DNA of 64,000 nt from positions 1-64,000 of the forward strand of contig CAVOWK010000007.1 of NCBI GenBank assembly GCA_963700045.1. The letters are read 5' to 3'. Every line of letters starts with the position of its first letter. Position 1 is the stretch's first letter. Below, one piece after another: positions 8,679-16,932 of this stretch. Source of the DNA: RPQJ01 sp963700045. Its GTDB lineage: Bacteria; Pseudomonadota; Gammaproteobacteria; Steroidobacterales; Steroidobacteraceae. The notes under the pieces are model-generated. The model did not search any database, was not told the DNA's origin, and saw only the letters and a program-made list of their open reading frames with translations. The translations under genes and the position numbers were made by a program.

Positions 8679-10633
8679 TCAAGTACCAGACGCTTCCGGA
8701 CATGCTCGACGACCGCGCACGCGGCGACGGCGCGATCGTTTACCTCGAGGGTGAAGGCGCCGAGAAGACGCTCAAGCTCACGGACCTGCGGCGGCGCGCG
8801 CTCGGCATCCTGTTTCACCTGCAGCGCATCGGCGCGAAGCCGGGCGACCACCTGATCCTGCACGTGGCGAGCAACGAGCAGTTCATCGACGCGTTCTGGG
8901 CCTGTCTTTATGGCGGCATCGTGCCGGTGCCGGTCGCGGTCGGCATCAGCGACGAGCACAAGCACAAGCTGCTGCGCATCGCGAAGCAGCTCGGGCAGCC
9001 GTTTCTCTACACCGACAAGAAGCTCCGCGACCGCCTCGCAACGTATGCCGCCACCCTCGGCGAGCCGGAAGCCTGGAGCACGCTCAAGCCGCGGACGTTC
9101 CTGATCGATGCGCTCGACGACATTGCGCGGGCCGGCACACCGGCAGACCTGGGCCCCGACCAGACTGCGTTCATCCAGTTCTCGTCGGGTTCGACGAGCG
9201 AACCCAAAGGCGTGGTGCTCACCCACCGCAACATCCTCACGAATGCCGAAGGTGCGACGCAGGCCGCGGGTTTCAGCGCACAGGACGTCTCGCTCAGCTG
9301 GATGCCGCTCACGCACGACATGGGCCTGATCGGCTTCCACCTGATGATGATGTACGCCGGCGTGCGACAGCACCTGATGCCCACCGACCTGTTCGTGCGC
9401 CGCGCCCTGCTCTGGCTCAAGTGGTCGTCCGCCAAGCGCGTGACGATCACGTGCTCGCCGAACTTCGGCTATCGTCACTGCCTCAAGGCACTCGGCGACA
9501 AGACGCTCGAGAATCACGACCTCGCGTCGGTCCGCCTGATCTTCAACGGTGCCGAACCGATTTCCGTCGAGCTCGCCGAGGAGTTCCTCGACCGACTCGC
9601 ACCGTACGGCCTGCGCCGCACCGCGATGTTCCCCGTGTATGGACTCGCGGAAGCGTCGCTCGCCGTGAGCTTTCCGCCGCCGGGCACGCTGTACCGCTGC
9701 ATCACGGTCGATCGACGCTCGCTGGGTGTCGGGTCGCCGGCACGGCACGTCGACGCGGCCGACCCCACGGCGCTCAAGCTCATGTGCGAAGGCAAGCCGA
9801 TTCCGTACACCCGCGTGAAGCTGCTGGACGATGCGGGGGCGGAGGTTCCGGCAGGGACCGTGGGTCACCTGCTGATGCAGGGAGACAACGTCACGCGCGG
9901 CTACTTCCAGAACCCGGCAGCGAACGCGGCCGCGATCACCGCGGATGGCTGGCTGCGCACGGGCGACCTTGCGCTCGAACACGAAGGCAACCTGTACGTC
10001 ACGGGCCGTTCCAAGGAGATCATCTTCGTCAACGGCCAGAATTATTACCCGCACGACCTCGAATCCGTGCTGCAGACCGAGCCCGGCCTCGAACTCGGCA
10101 AGGTGATCGCGGCCGGCGCGCGCGCGGCCGAGTCACCCACCGACGAGCTGGTGCTGTTCGTGCTTCACCGAAGCGACATGACCGACTTCATCCCGCTCGC
10201 GACCAGGGCGATGCACCTCATCAACGAGCATGCGGGCGTGGAAGTTGCGCGCGTGGTGCCGGTGAAGCGCATCCCCAAGACGACCAGCGGCAAGCTGCAA
10301 CGCAACGCGCTGGCCACGGCATACGAGGACGGCGAGTTCGCGGCGGAACTGGCGGAATTCGACCAGGCGTGGGCCGCGCTGCACGGCCAGGGTCGCGCGG
10401 CCAAGGGCAGGGTCGAGGCCCAGCTCAAGGCGATCGTCGACGACGCCATGCCCGGCAAGCACGTGGACATCGATGACAACCTGTTCGACGTCGGCGCGAG
10501 CTCGCTCACGCTGATCCAGATCCACGAGAAGATCGACGAGGCCTATCCGGGCATGGTCGACCTCACCGAGCTGTTCGATTTCCCGACCATCTCGATGCTG
10601 GCGCAGCGACTCGAGTCGAAGCTCGGAAGTTAG
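8675..10633 (+). CDS. Fatty-acyl-AMP ligase fused to an acyl carrier domain
   Basis: This 652-residue two-domain protein has an adenylate-forming domain at about 1-560, with the ATP loop FSSGSTSEPKG, the A5-like VYGLAEASLA, GDLALEHEGNLYVTGR and the C-terminal KTTSGKLQR lysine. It matches fatty-acyl-AMP ligases of polyketide and lipopeptide pathways rather than acyl-CoA synthetases. Residues about 575-650 are a carrier domain, DDNLFDVGASSLTLIQIHEK, whose second serine (S610) would bear phosphopantetheine. It should activate a free fatty acid and load its own carrier without CoA. No thioesterase, ketosynthase or condensation domain follows, so the acyl chain must be released by another enzyme. 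The upstream P450 overlaps it by 4 bp and could hydroxylate the bound chain. Confidence 0.9.
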   Translation: MIKYQTLPDMLDDRARGDGAIVYLEGEGAEKTLKLTDLRRRALGILFHLQRIGAKPGDHLILHVASNEQFIDAFWACLYGGIVPVPVAVGISDEHKHKLLRIAKQLGQPFLYTDKKLRDRLATYAATLGEPEAWSTLKPRTFLIDALDDIARAGTPADLGPDQTAFIQFSSGSTSEPKGVVLTHRNILTNAEGATQAAGFSAQDVSLSWMPLTHDMGLIGFHLMMMYAGVRQHLMPTDLFVRRALLWLKWSSAKRVTITCSPNFGYRHCLKALGDKTLENHDLASVRLIFNGAEPISVELAEEFLDRLAPYGLRRTAMFPVYGLAEASLAVSFPPPGTLYRCITVDRRSLGVGSPARHVDAADPTALKLMCEGKPIPYTRVKLLDDAGAEVPAGTVGHLLMQGDNVTRGYFQNPAANAAAITADGWLRTGDLALEHEGNLYVTGRSKEIIFVNGQNYYPHDLESVLQTEPGLELGKVIAAGARAAESPTDELVLFVLHRSDMTDFIPLATRAMHLINEHAGVEVARVVPVKRIPKTTSGKLQRNALATAYEDGEFAAELAEFDQAWAALHGQGRAAKGRVEAQLKAIVDDAMPGKHVDIDDNLFDVGASSLTLIQIHEKIDEAYPGMVDLTELFDFPTISMLAQRLESKLGS

Positions 10634-10768
10634 AGGAAGGGCAGGAAGGGCAGGAAGGGGAGGAAGGGCGGAAGGGCGGGAAGTGAAGATCCCTTCCTTC
10701 ACCTTCCTTCGACCTTCCTACCCTTCCTACCCTTCCTGCCCTTCCTGCCCTTTCTTGCCTTCCTTCAG
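10634..10768. repeat. GGAAGG polypurine/polypyrimidine inverted repeat
   Basis: Directly after the acyl-AMP ligase stop, the plus strand is almost all purine to about 10690 (iterations of GGAAGGGCA and variants). It then turns into runs of CCTTCC, CCTTCCTAC and CCTTCCTGC to about 10768. The halves are roughly complementary, so a very long hairpin or a triplex could form. It lies between convergent genes and could end transcription from both sides. The last 14 or so codons of the acyltransferase at 10727 are written in this repeat. A sister element is at 28083-28240. Confidence 0.85.
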
Positions 10769-11611
10769 CGCCTTCCACCGCTTGTGCGACCACCACCAGC
10801 CGGCCGGATCGGCTGTGATGTCGCGCTCGAGTACGCGCGCATAGCGTTCGGTGGGTACGCCTGCCGCCGGCTTCTCACCTGCCGTCGTCAATGGCTCGAG
10901 CTCGATTTCGTACATGCCGCGCGCGCAGCGCCGCATCGACACGTAAACGATCGGCGCGCGCAACAGTCGCGCCATCCGCTCCGGCCCCTTGAAGAACGCG
11001 GTGTCCTGGTGCAGGAAGGTCGTCCAGTGACGCTCGGGGCTGGTGCGCGGCACCTGGTCCGCAACCAGGCCGAGCGCGCGCGCATCGCGGATCGCACCGA
11101 TCTCCTGCCGGATGGACTTCGACGACAGCATCTGCGCGCCGAACTTCGAGCGGATCGAGAGGAAATACCGTTCGACCCGCGCGCTGCCCATCGGCTTGTA
11201 GATGGCGATCAAGCCGGAGCCGAGTTCGAGCGAGATGCGCAGCAGCATCCATTCGAAATTGCACTGGTGGCCGCCGAGCAGCACGAGCTTGCCCGACGAG
11301 GCCAGCAGGCCGGCGCGGTCCACGAGCCGCACTCGCGCGCGCAGTTCATCAGCGCCCATGACGCGCGCGTAGTCGAATTCGGCCAGGATTTCCGCTTGCC
11401 GCGTGACGAAGTCGACGCGGATGCGTTCGCGCTCGGCAGCACTCCTGTCTGGAAACGAACGGCGGAGATTCTGGCGGATCGTGCCGCGCCGCAGCCCGAG
11501 GAGCCGATAGCCCAGGAAAAACAGCAGCCACGCACAGGCATAGCGCAGCCGCAGCCCGAACGAGTCGCGCGCCGGTATCGATGCTGTCGCTGACGCCACC
11601 GGCTCACCCAT
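10727..11611 (-). CDS. LpxL/HtrB-type lipid acyltransferase
   Basis: This 294-residue inner-membrane enzyme of the lipid A lauroyl/myristoyl transferase family has an N-terminal hydrophobic segment (ACAWLLFFLGYRLLGL), the catalytic HX4E motif in GGHQCNFEW, and AIYKPMGSARVERY. FLHQDTAFFKGPERMARL and YVSMRRC follow further on. It overlaps the second family member upstream by 8 bp, so the pair is coupled. The C-terminus after WKALKE is a short low-complexity tail (GKKGQEGQEG) encoded by the GGAAGG repeat, and it is probably not part of the fold. The donor is expected to be acyl-ACP. The acceptor could be lipid A or another amphiphile. Confidence 0.85.
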   Translation of the reverse strand: MGEPVASATASIPARDSFGLRLRYACAWLLFFLGYRLLGLRRGTIRQNLRRSFPDRSAAERERIRVDFVTRQAEILAEFDYARVMGADELRARVRLVDRAGLLASSGKLVLLGGHQCNFEWMLLRISLELGSGLIAIYKPMGSARVERYFLSIRSKFGAQMLSSKSIRQEIGAIRDARALGLVADQVPRTSPERHWTTFLHQDTAFFKGPERMARLLRAPIVYVSMRRCARGMYEIELEPLTTAGEKPAAGVPTERYARVLERDITADPAGWWWSHKRWKALKEGKKGQEGQEG

Positions 11612-12452
11612 AAAGCGGCTTCTCGCGCTTCCAGCGGTTGTAGGCCCAGAAATACAGTTCCGGATACTGCCGCACGTGCCGCTCGAGCGCCTGGGTATAG
11701 GCCGTCAGGATCTGGTCCGGCTCCGCCCGCGTACCCGCGCGCGACAACTCGATGAAGCGCACGACGTAATGGCCACGGCGTTCGCGGTGCATCGCGGCGA
11801 GGTACACGGAGTAGCCAAGCTTGGCGCCGATCCAGCCCGGTCCCCGGAAGAACGAAGTCTGCTGGCCGAAGAACTCGAGCCAGGTCTGCTGCTCGCTCTT
11901 CGCCGAGGGCGACTGGTCGGCGAGCATGGCCAGCAACCGCACCTTGCCCCGCTGTGCCAGCAGGTGGGGCACGAGGTCCCCGGCCTTCACCATGGTGCAG
12001 CCGAAGCGCTCGCGCATTCGTCGCAGCACGCCGTCGACGCTTTCACGACGGGTCGGCTTATAGGCCGCGGTCAGCGGCTCGTTGAATTCATTGGAGCACC
12101 GCAGCAGGAGCCATTCCCAGTTGGCGTGGTGCGATGACAGGATCAGTGCGCGACCGGATGTGTCCTGCAGGCAATCCCGCACCAGTTGCGGGTTTTCGAA
12201 CCGGACACGGCTCGCGAGGGCAGCCGGATCGAGCAAGCGCTGCGCGAGGACCTCGGCCGCCAGTTGACCCAGGTGACCGTAAAAACCAGCCTCGATGTCC
12301 CGTCGGCGGGATTCGTCGAGTTCCGGCAAGCAGCGTGCGAGGTGGCGGCGGACCAGCTCGCGGCGCCAGCCAAAGACGCGCAGCAGCCAGGCCACGAACC
12401 CCATGGCCGCGTACAGGACTCCAAGCAACGCGGACTGGAGCAGGGTTTTCAC
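11604..12452 (-). CDS. LpxL/HtrB-type lipid acyltransferase, second paralogue
   Basis: This 282-residue protein is of the same family as its downstream neighbour but clearly distinct in sequence. The N-terminal membrane segment is LGVLYAAMGFVAWLLRVFG. The catalytic motif is SSHHANWEW, followed by AYKPTRRESVDGVLRRM, LADQSPSAKSEQQTWLEFFG and FFRGPGWIGAKLGYSVY. Two tandem paralogues are common where two secondary acyl chains are added in order, or where one serves a different lipid. tRNA-Thr follows the start of the gene by only 9 bp on the same strand, so the pair may partly be read from the tRNA promoter. Confidence 0.87.
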   Translation of the reverse strand: MKTLLQSALLGVLYAAMGFVAWLLRVFGWRRELVRRHLARCLPELDESRRRDIEAGFYGHLGQLAAEVLAQRLLDPAALASRVRFENPQLVRDCLQDTSGRALILSSHHANWEWLLLRCSNEFNEPLTAAYKPTRRESVDGVLRRMRERFGCTMVKAGDLVPHLLAQRGKVRLLAMLADQSPSAKSEQQTWLEFFGQQTSFFRGPGWIGAKLGYSVYLAAMHRERRGHYVVRFIELSRAGTRAEPDQILTAYTQALERHVRQYPELYFWAYNRWKREKPLYG

Positions 12453-12460
12453 GGGAAAAA

Positions 12461-12536
<76 letters not shown>

Positions 12537-12570
12537 TCTGCGCAGACCCCTCCGGCTCGGAGGGGCGCGC

Positions 12571-12599
12571 ATTATAAGGATTCGACCCCGCGGGTGGAA
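12571..12599 (-). promoter_or_regulatory. tRNA-Thr promoter
   Basis: On the minus strand a perfect TATAAT (12576-12571) is followed by a GC-rich discriminator GCGCGCC, as in stable-RNA promoters. The -35 region (TTCCAC, 12599-12594, 17-bp spacer) matches poorly. The distance to the tRNA 5' end is about 35 bp, and it includes a small GC-rich hairpin (CCCCTCCGAGCCGGAGGGG). Confidence 0.6.
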
Positions 12600-12606
12600 G
12601 CCGGAC

Positions 12607-13008
12607 TCAGCTGGCCTGTGGGCGGACCCGGATCACGACCTCGACCCTGTCGATCTCGGTGCCGGGCGGCAGCGCGGGCATGCGCCCGAGCGTCAGCTCG
12701 TCGGGGCGGATGTCCCGCATCTCGCCCGTCTCGACGTTCTGGAAGTGATGGTGCGGCGCCATCGCCGAGTCGTAGACGCAGCGCTCAGGATCCAGGTGGA
12801 TCTGGCGCACCAGCCCGTGATCCACGAACAACTTGAGCGTGTTGTAGACGGTGGCCTTCGATACCCGGCTGGGCGACTGCCGCAGGGTCGTGAGCAACTG
12901 CTCCGCGGTGAGGTGCACGGGCGCCGCAAGGAGCACCTCGGCGACCTTGACGCGTTGCTGGGTGGGGCGAATGCCGTGTCGTTCGAGAATACTGCTGACT
13001 TCGTTCAC
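12607..13008 (-). CDS. Irr-like Fur-family regulator
   Basis: This 133-residue metal-responsive repressor has an N-terminal winged helix (RHGIRPTQQRVKVAEVLL, then SKATVYNTLKLFVDHGLV). The dimerisation part has DPERCVYDSAMAPHHHFQN and then VETGEMRDI. The two CxxC motifs of Fur, Zur and PerR are absent. The HHH cluster and the ending PPGTEIDRVEVVIRVR instead recall Irr, which senses iron through heme. I chose the GTG at 13008 because upstream in-frame sequence is not family-like. A TATAAT-type -10 lies 34 bp upstream. It stands alone between tRNA-Thr and the divergent pilus operon. Its targets cannot be inferred from neighbours. Confidence 0.85.
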   Translation of the reverse strand: MNEVSSILERHGIRPTQQRVKVAEVLLAAPVHLTAEQLLTTLRQSPSRVSKATVYNTLKLFVDHGLVRQIHLDPERCVYDSAMAPHHHFQNVETGEMRDIRPDELTLGRMPALPPGTEIDRVEVVIRVRPQAS

Positions 13009-13041
13009 GGGAGTGGTCCGGGAGTCAGAAAAAGTGGACTG

Positions 13042-13047
13042 ATTATA
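13042..13047 (-). promoter_or_regulatory. -10 box of the Irr-like gene
   Basis: On the minus strand TATAAT occupies 13047-13042, about 34 bp before the GTG start. No convincing -35 box is found 16-18 bp upstream (GC-rich). I see no obvious palindromic iron-box over it. Confidence 0.45.
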
Positions 13048-13185
13048 GAGGCCGAGACGGGCCCGGCCTGAATCCGCACAAACCCCTGCCTTTTGCGGCA
13101 AGACCGCATTTTCACGTGGCACTAGCCTGTCTGCTCGCCTGGCGGCGGCGGGCCGCCGGGCACACCTCCGCCCGGAACCGTCGCC

Positions 13186-13740
13186 ATGGAAGGCAAGTGC
13201 CGTCGCTGCCCGGTCCGCCGATGGCAGGGTTACACGTTGATCGAGTTGGTCCTCGGTCTGGCCGTGGTGGCCACCACCCTCGCCTGGGGCGTGCCGTCCT
13301 TTGGCGCCCTGCTGCGCGACGCGGCACGTACGCGCGAGGTCAACCAGTTCGTACATGCCGTGTACGTGGCACGGAGCGAGGCGATCAAGCGCAACGGAGT
13401 CGTGAGCCTGTGCCCCAGCCGCAACGGCGCCACGTGCTCCCCGAGTGCGCAGTGGACTACCGGATGGCTGCTCTTCGTCAACCTGGATCGCGACACCCCG
13501 GCAGCCCGCGATTCCGGTGAACCCCTGCTGCGTGTCTACGAACCGTGGGACGCCGGTCACATTTCGTCCAACCGCAGCACCCTATCCTTCCGTCCATTCG
13601 GGCAGATGGGGGTCACCGCGACCGTCACGTTCTGCGACGACCGCGGCTCACGTGCCGCGCGCGCAGTGATCATCAGCCAGACCGGACGGCCGCGGATTTC
13701 CAGCCGCAGCGCGTCGGGCGGGTCCCTGGTCTGCACTTAG
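13186..13740 (+). CDS. fimT: Minor pilin FimT/GspH family
   Basis: This 184-residue type IV minor pilin is the first gene of the pilus block. The prepilin motif is WQGYTLIELVLGLAVVA: cleavage after glycine, with Glu at +5 of the mature protein. The globular part carries two cysteine pairs (VSLCPSRNGATC, then TFCDDRG and SLVCT), as in FimT/FimU proteins, and the array FVNLDRDTPA. It is intact, unlike the genes that follow. It acts in priming of pilus assembly at the inner membrane and, in some species, in DNA uptake. An upstream ATG was not preferred because the 14-residue basic leader before GYTLIEL already fits a class-III leader. Confidence 0.88.
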   Translation: MEGKCRRCPVRRWQGYTLIELVLGLAVVATTLAWGVPSFGALLRDAARTREVNQFVHAVYVARSEAIKRNGVVSLCPSRNGATCSPSAQWTTGWLLFVNLDRDTPAARDSGEPLLRVYEPWDAGHISSNRSTLSFRPFGQMGVTATVTFCDDRGSRAARAVIISQTGRPRISSRSASGGSLVCT

Positions 13741-13814
13741 TCAAATAGCTCGCCGCTCGTCGTTAGCGGCGGACCGCTCGTCGGGGCACGGTATCAGGGA
13801 GAGCGCGGCGGCCT

Positions 13815-14458
13815 ATGCTCCGTTTCAAGATGCACGCAAAGCAATCCGGTTTCACCCTGATCGAACTGACTGTTCGCCATCGCCTTGCTGGCGGTGATCG
13901 CGGGCATCGGCCTGCCGAACCTGCAGGAATTCGTCCGCAACAGCCGCATGTCGCGGCCGAACGAACGACATCGTCTCGGACTTCAACTTCGCCCGCTCCG
14001 AGGCCGTCAAGCGCCGGGTCCGGTCACGCTGTGCAAGTCGCAGGACGGGGCAGCGTGCGACGCGGACGATGCGACCGCTCGATCGCTGGATCATCTTCGT
14101 CGACGACAGGACCCGGCGATCGTCGCGGCGACGGACGGCAACGGCGAGGTCGACGGCGCCGAAGTGATCCTGCGGGCGCGCGAACATGGCCGACAGCATC
14201 CGACCAGGTCGTACGGACGCCGACGAGAATCCGGGCGATTGCGATATGACATGACGAAGACGGTTACCTTCCTGCGCGACCGGCTTCCCCGTCATCGAGA
14301 CGGAGAACGTCAACCGCTTCGTGCTGTGCGACGTGCGCGGCAACGTGGTCAGCGCCGGCGGCGACTCCGCTGCGCGCGCGATCGAGGTCCTGCCGACCGG
14401 GCGGCCGTCGGTGTTCCGCGCCGAAGCCACGGTCACCGAATTTGGAGGCTGCCCATGA
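13815..14458 (+). CDS. Second FimT/FimU-like minor pilin (several frameshifts)
   Basis: The start is the ATG at 13815 (MLRFKMHAKQ), followed by SGFTLIEL. Later parts lie in other frames: LAVIAGIGLPNLQEFVRNSR, then FARSEAVKRR, VTLCKSQDGAACD, WIIFVDD and finally RFVLCDVRGNVVSAGGD and PTGRPSVFRAEATVTEFGG. These give a normal FimU-like pilin of about 210 residues once five or more one-base shifts are corrected. The stop (14456-14458) overlaps the next ATG (ATGA). The cysteine placement matches the first FimT. I treat the shifts as consensus errors because the protein signal is intact in sum. Confidence 0.75.
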
Positions 14459-14904
14459 CCCGCAACCGTGCCGGCTCAGCCGCTGTTTCGCCGCAGTCGA
14501 GGTTTCACGCTGGTCGAGGCGATGGTCGCCCTGATCGTGCTGTCCGTCGGCCTGCTCGGCATTGCGGCGCTGTACGTCGAAACCCTGCGCGCCAATCGCA
14601 CTTCGCTCTACCGCACGCAGGCGATCGAGCTGGCCACCGACATCGGGGACCGCATGCGGTCCAACCGGAATCCCGCGCCTACGCTTGCGGAGCCCCTGCG
14701 ACCGGGCGGCGCAATGCCATCGCCATCGCAGACCTCACCGACTGGACGAACCAGATCGCAGCGCAATTGCCGGGAGGCGTCGGCGGCCGTGCCTATACCG
14801 CGCCGAACGGCGACGACGCCCGCGGCATACGATGTCGAGCGTGAGCTGGGACGAACTTGGCCAGGACGATCCCAGTGACCTACCAGCTGCGGATCGAGAT
14901 CTGA
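14455..14904 (+). CDS. pilV: Minor pilin PilV (frameshifts)
   Basis: The ATG at 14455 overlaps the stop of the previous gene. After a shift within the first 15 codons, the frame reads SRGFTLVEAMVALIVLSVGL, the PilV prepilin motif. ALYVETLRANRTSLYRTQAI and DIGDRMRSNR follow, all typical of the family. Another shift lies near 14700. The end reads SVSWDELGQDDP and, in a third frame, VTYQLRIEI before the TGA at 14902-14904. The corrected length is about 149 residues, normal for PilV. It forms part of the minor-pilin priming complex with PilW, PilX, FimU and PilY1. Confidence 0.78.
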
Positions 14905-14914
14905 GGACGCCACC

Positions 14915-15941
14915 ATGATCGCAAGCACTGATCGAATGCGCCAGTTCGGCGTGAGCCTCATCGAACTCATGGTGGCGATGGTGATCGGGTTGTTCCTGAT
15001 CCTCGGCGCGGTCACGGTGTTCAGCCAGAGCCGCAGCACATATCGCACCGCCGAGAGCGTGGCGCGCCTGCAGGAAATCGGCCGGCTCGCCATGGACGTG
15101 GTCGAGACCGACGTCCGCATGGCGAATTTCTGGGGCATGAGCAACGCGCGGACTACATCGACAATCGCGCGCCGATCGGGCGGCCGACCGCCCGCCGCGA
15201 CTCAACGCCACGCAGCAGGCGAGATGCCGCTGTCTGCGGCACCGTCTCTCGCTCCCAGCAACTATTTCGTGCTCAACCTGGACGAGTACGTCGGCGGCTC
15301 GAACAACTCCTATGCGCTGACCTGTGCGGCCAACAATTACCTGGCCGGCACGGACACGCTGTGGATACGTCGCGCGAATGCGACGCAGCCGGCCGCCTTG
15401 GACTCGACCCGTATCTACCTGCAGACCAGCCGCATCCGGGGCACGCTGTTCGTACCTGCCTGCACGGCGATCCCACCGACCAGGGCTGCATCCCGGCAGA
15501 CTACCTGCCCCCCGCTTCCCAGTCCCGCGAACTCGAGGCACACGTCTACTACGTGTCGTCGCGCTCGACCAACCGCAACGACGTGCCGTCGCTCCGCCGC
15601 AAGCGGTTCGCCAACGCGAGCGGCGCGCCGGGAAGCGCCTTCATCGACGAGGAGATCGTCCCGGGCGTCGAAGACCTGCAGGTGCGCCTGGGCGTCGACA
15701 CGAACGGCGACACGAATATCGACCAGTACGTGAACCCGGGTGCCGTGCCGGCGAATGGCGTCGTGGTCTCGGCGACGATCTGGCTGCGCATCCGCGCCGA
15801 GGAGCGCGAGATCGGTTACGTCAACGATACCGACTTCCAGTACGCCGACATGGGCGCCGTGGTGAGCGGAGCTCGCGTGCCGACGACTACCGGCGCATCC
15901 TCCTCACCAAGACGATCCACATCCGGAACACACGCGCATGA
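14915..15941 (+). CDS. pilW: Minor pilin PilW (frameshifts)
   Basis: From the ATG at 14915 the frame reads MRQFGVSLIELMVAMVIGLF. This is a PilW prepilin motif with the long hydrophobic helix, followed by FSQSRSTYRTAESVARLQEI and MDVVETDVRMANFWGM. The middle (NYFVLNLDEYVGGSNNSYAL) and the last third (FIDEEIVPGVEDLQVRLGVD, then EEREIGYVNDTDFQYADMG) lie in different frames. The end, DYRRILLTKTIHIRNTRA, is in a third. At least three one-base shifts are needed for a protein of about 341 residues. The stop overlaps the pilX start (ATGA). Confidence 0.8.
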
Positions 15942-16487
15942 CGACCTGCCAACGCTCGCCGCTCCGTCCGGCTGGCCCGCCGCGAGGCGAAGCGGGCGCG
16001 GCTCTCGTCGTCGGACTCATCCTGCTGCTGGTCCTGACGCTGCTGGCCATCTCCGGCATGACTACCGCCTCGCTCGAGACTGCTGATGGCCGGCAACGCT
16101 CAATACCAGGAGCGCTCGTTCCAGGCTGCCGATGCGGGCATCGAGCAGGCACTCGCTCACCGGCATCTACAACACCAACGTACCGGTCGGCACTTATGAC
16201 AACGTGGCGGCGCTCCGCCTGGGCCGATGCCGACGCGCGGGACGGGACGAGCCGATCGCGGCAGACTGCCCGGAAGTCGACGACCCGACCGACGCGACGA
16301 CAGTGCGAGTACTTCATGCGTTCGACGACTCCAGTCCGGCACGACGCCCGTCCCCGGAGGCGGCTACAGCATCGGCACGGGCTTCGAGGCCTATCACTTC
16401 ATCGTCGACAGTTACGGCACGTCGGATCGCGGCGCGCAGTCGGAACATCGACAGAGCTTCTACATCATCGGACCGGGCGGCGGCTGA
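15938..16487 (+). CDS. pilX: Minor pilin PilX (frameshifts)
   Basis: The N-terminus is AGAALVVGLILLLVLTLLAI followed by SGMTTASLE, the PilX pattern in which the prepilin-like segment is RGxAL instead of GFTLIE. The +5 glutamate is absent, as in other PilX proteins. Later frames give QYQERSFQAADAGIEQAL-like sequence, and the end HFIVDSYGTSDRGAQSEHRQ and SFYIIGPGGG. The corrected length is about 182 residues, with three or more shifts. It overlaps pilW by 4 bp. Confidence 0.75.
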
Positions 16488-16518
16488 TCACCGCACCGCC
16501 ACCGGAGAGAAGACGATC

Positions 16519-16932
16519 ATGTTCAAGAAGACGCTGATTACCGCCATCGCCCTTTGCAGCACGGCCCGGCGGCCTGGAGTCAGGCCGAGAAGGTCCTGTA
16601 CACGGGTATCGAATCGAGCACGGACACCCTGACCATGCCTGGCTCGGCGTCCGGCACATGGAGCTTCACGCCCTGCTCGGGCTGCAACATGCTCCACCTG
16701 AAGCTCGACTCGAGCAGCGAGTACTTCGTCGGCCGAGACCAGGTGTCGCTCGCGACGCTGCGCAAGTACGCGGCGCGGGGAAGCAGCAACCTCGTCGTGG
16801 TCCTATGAGACGAAGACCCTGCGCGTCTCCCGAATCAAGCTAGGGATGCAGCTCGACCCGGCCGACGTGCCCGCCAGACAGTCACCCAAGGCTCCGCGAA
16901 GCGGCGCCACCGAATCGAGGACCAAGTCATGA
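16519..16932 (+). CDS. Uncharacterised secreted protein of the pilus locus (frameshifts)
   Basis: A start at 16519 (MFKKTLITAIALC) opens a signal peptide. After a shift near 16555 the mature part reads AEKVLYTGIESSTDTLTMPG, then FTPCSGCNMLHLKLDSSSEY and LRKYAARGSSNLVVV. Another shift near 16803 continues SYETKTLRVSRIKLGMQLDP to the stop at 16930-16932, which overlaps the pilY1 ATG. The corrected length is about 137 residues. I recognise no family. The CSGC pair suggests a disulfide or metal site in the periplasm. Its place between pilX and pilY1 and the 4-bp coupling suggest a role with PilY1, in the slot where some species encode small PilY1 accessory proteins. Confidence 0.65.

Noticed and set aside
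8675..10633. NRPS/PKS biosynthetic gene cluster
   Set aside because: There is a single ligase-carrier protein, with no ketosynthase, condensation, ketoreductase or thioesterase domain and no exporter in the block.
10634..10768. CRISPR-like repeat array
   Set aside because: The units are short, irregular, have no unique spacers of constant length, and turn into their own complement. No cas gene is present.
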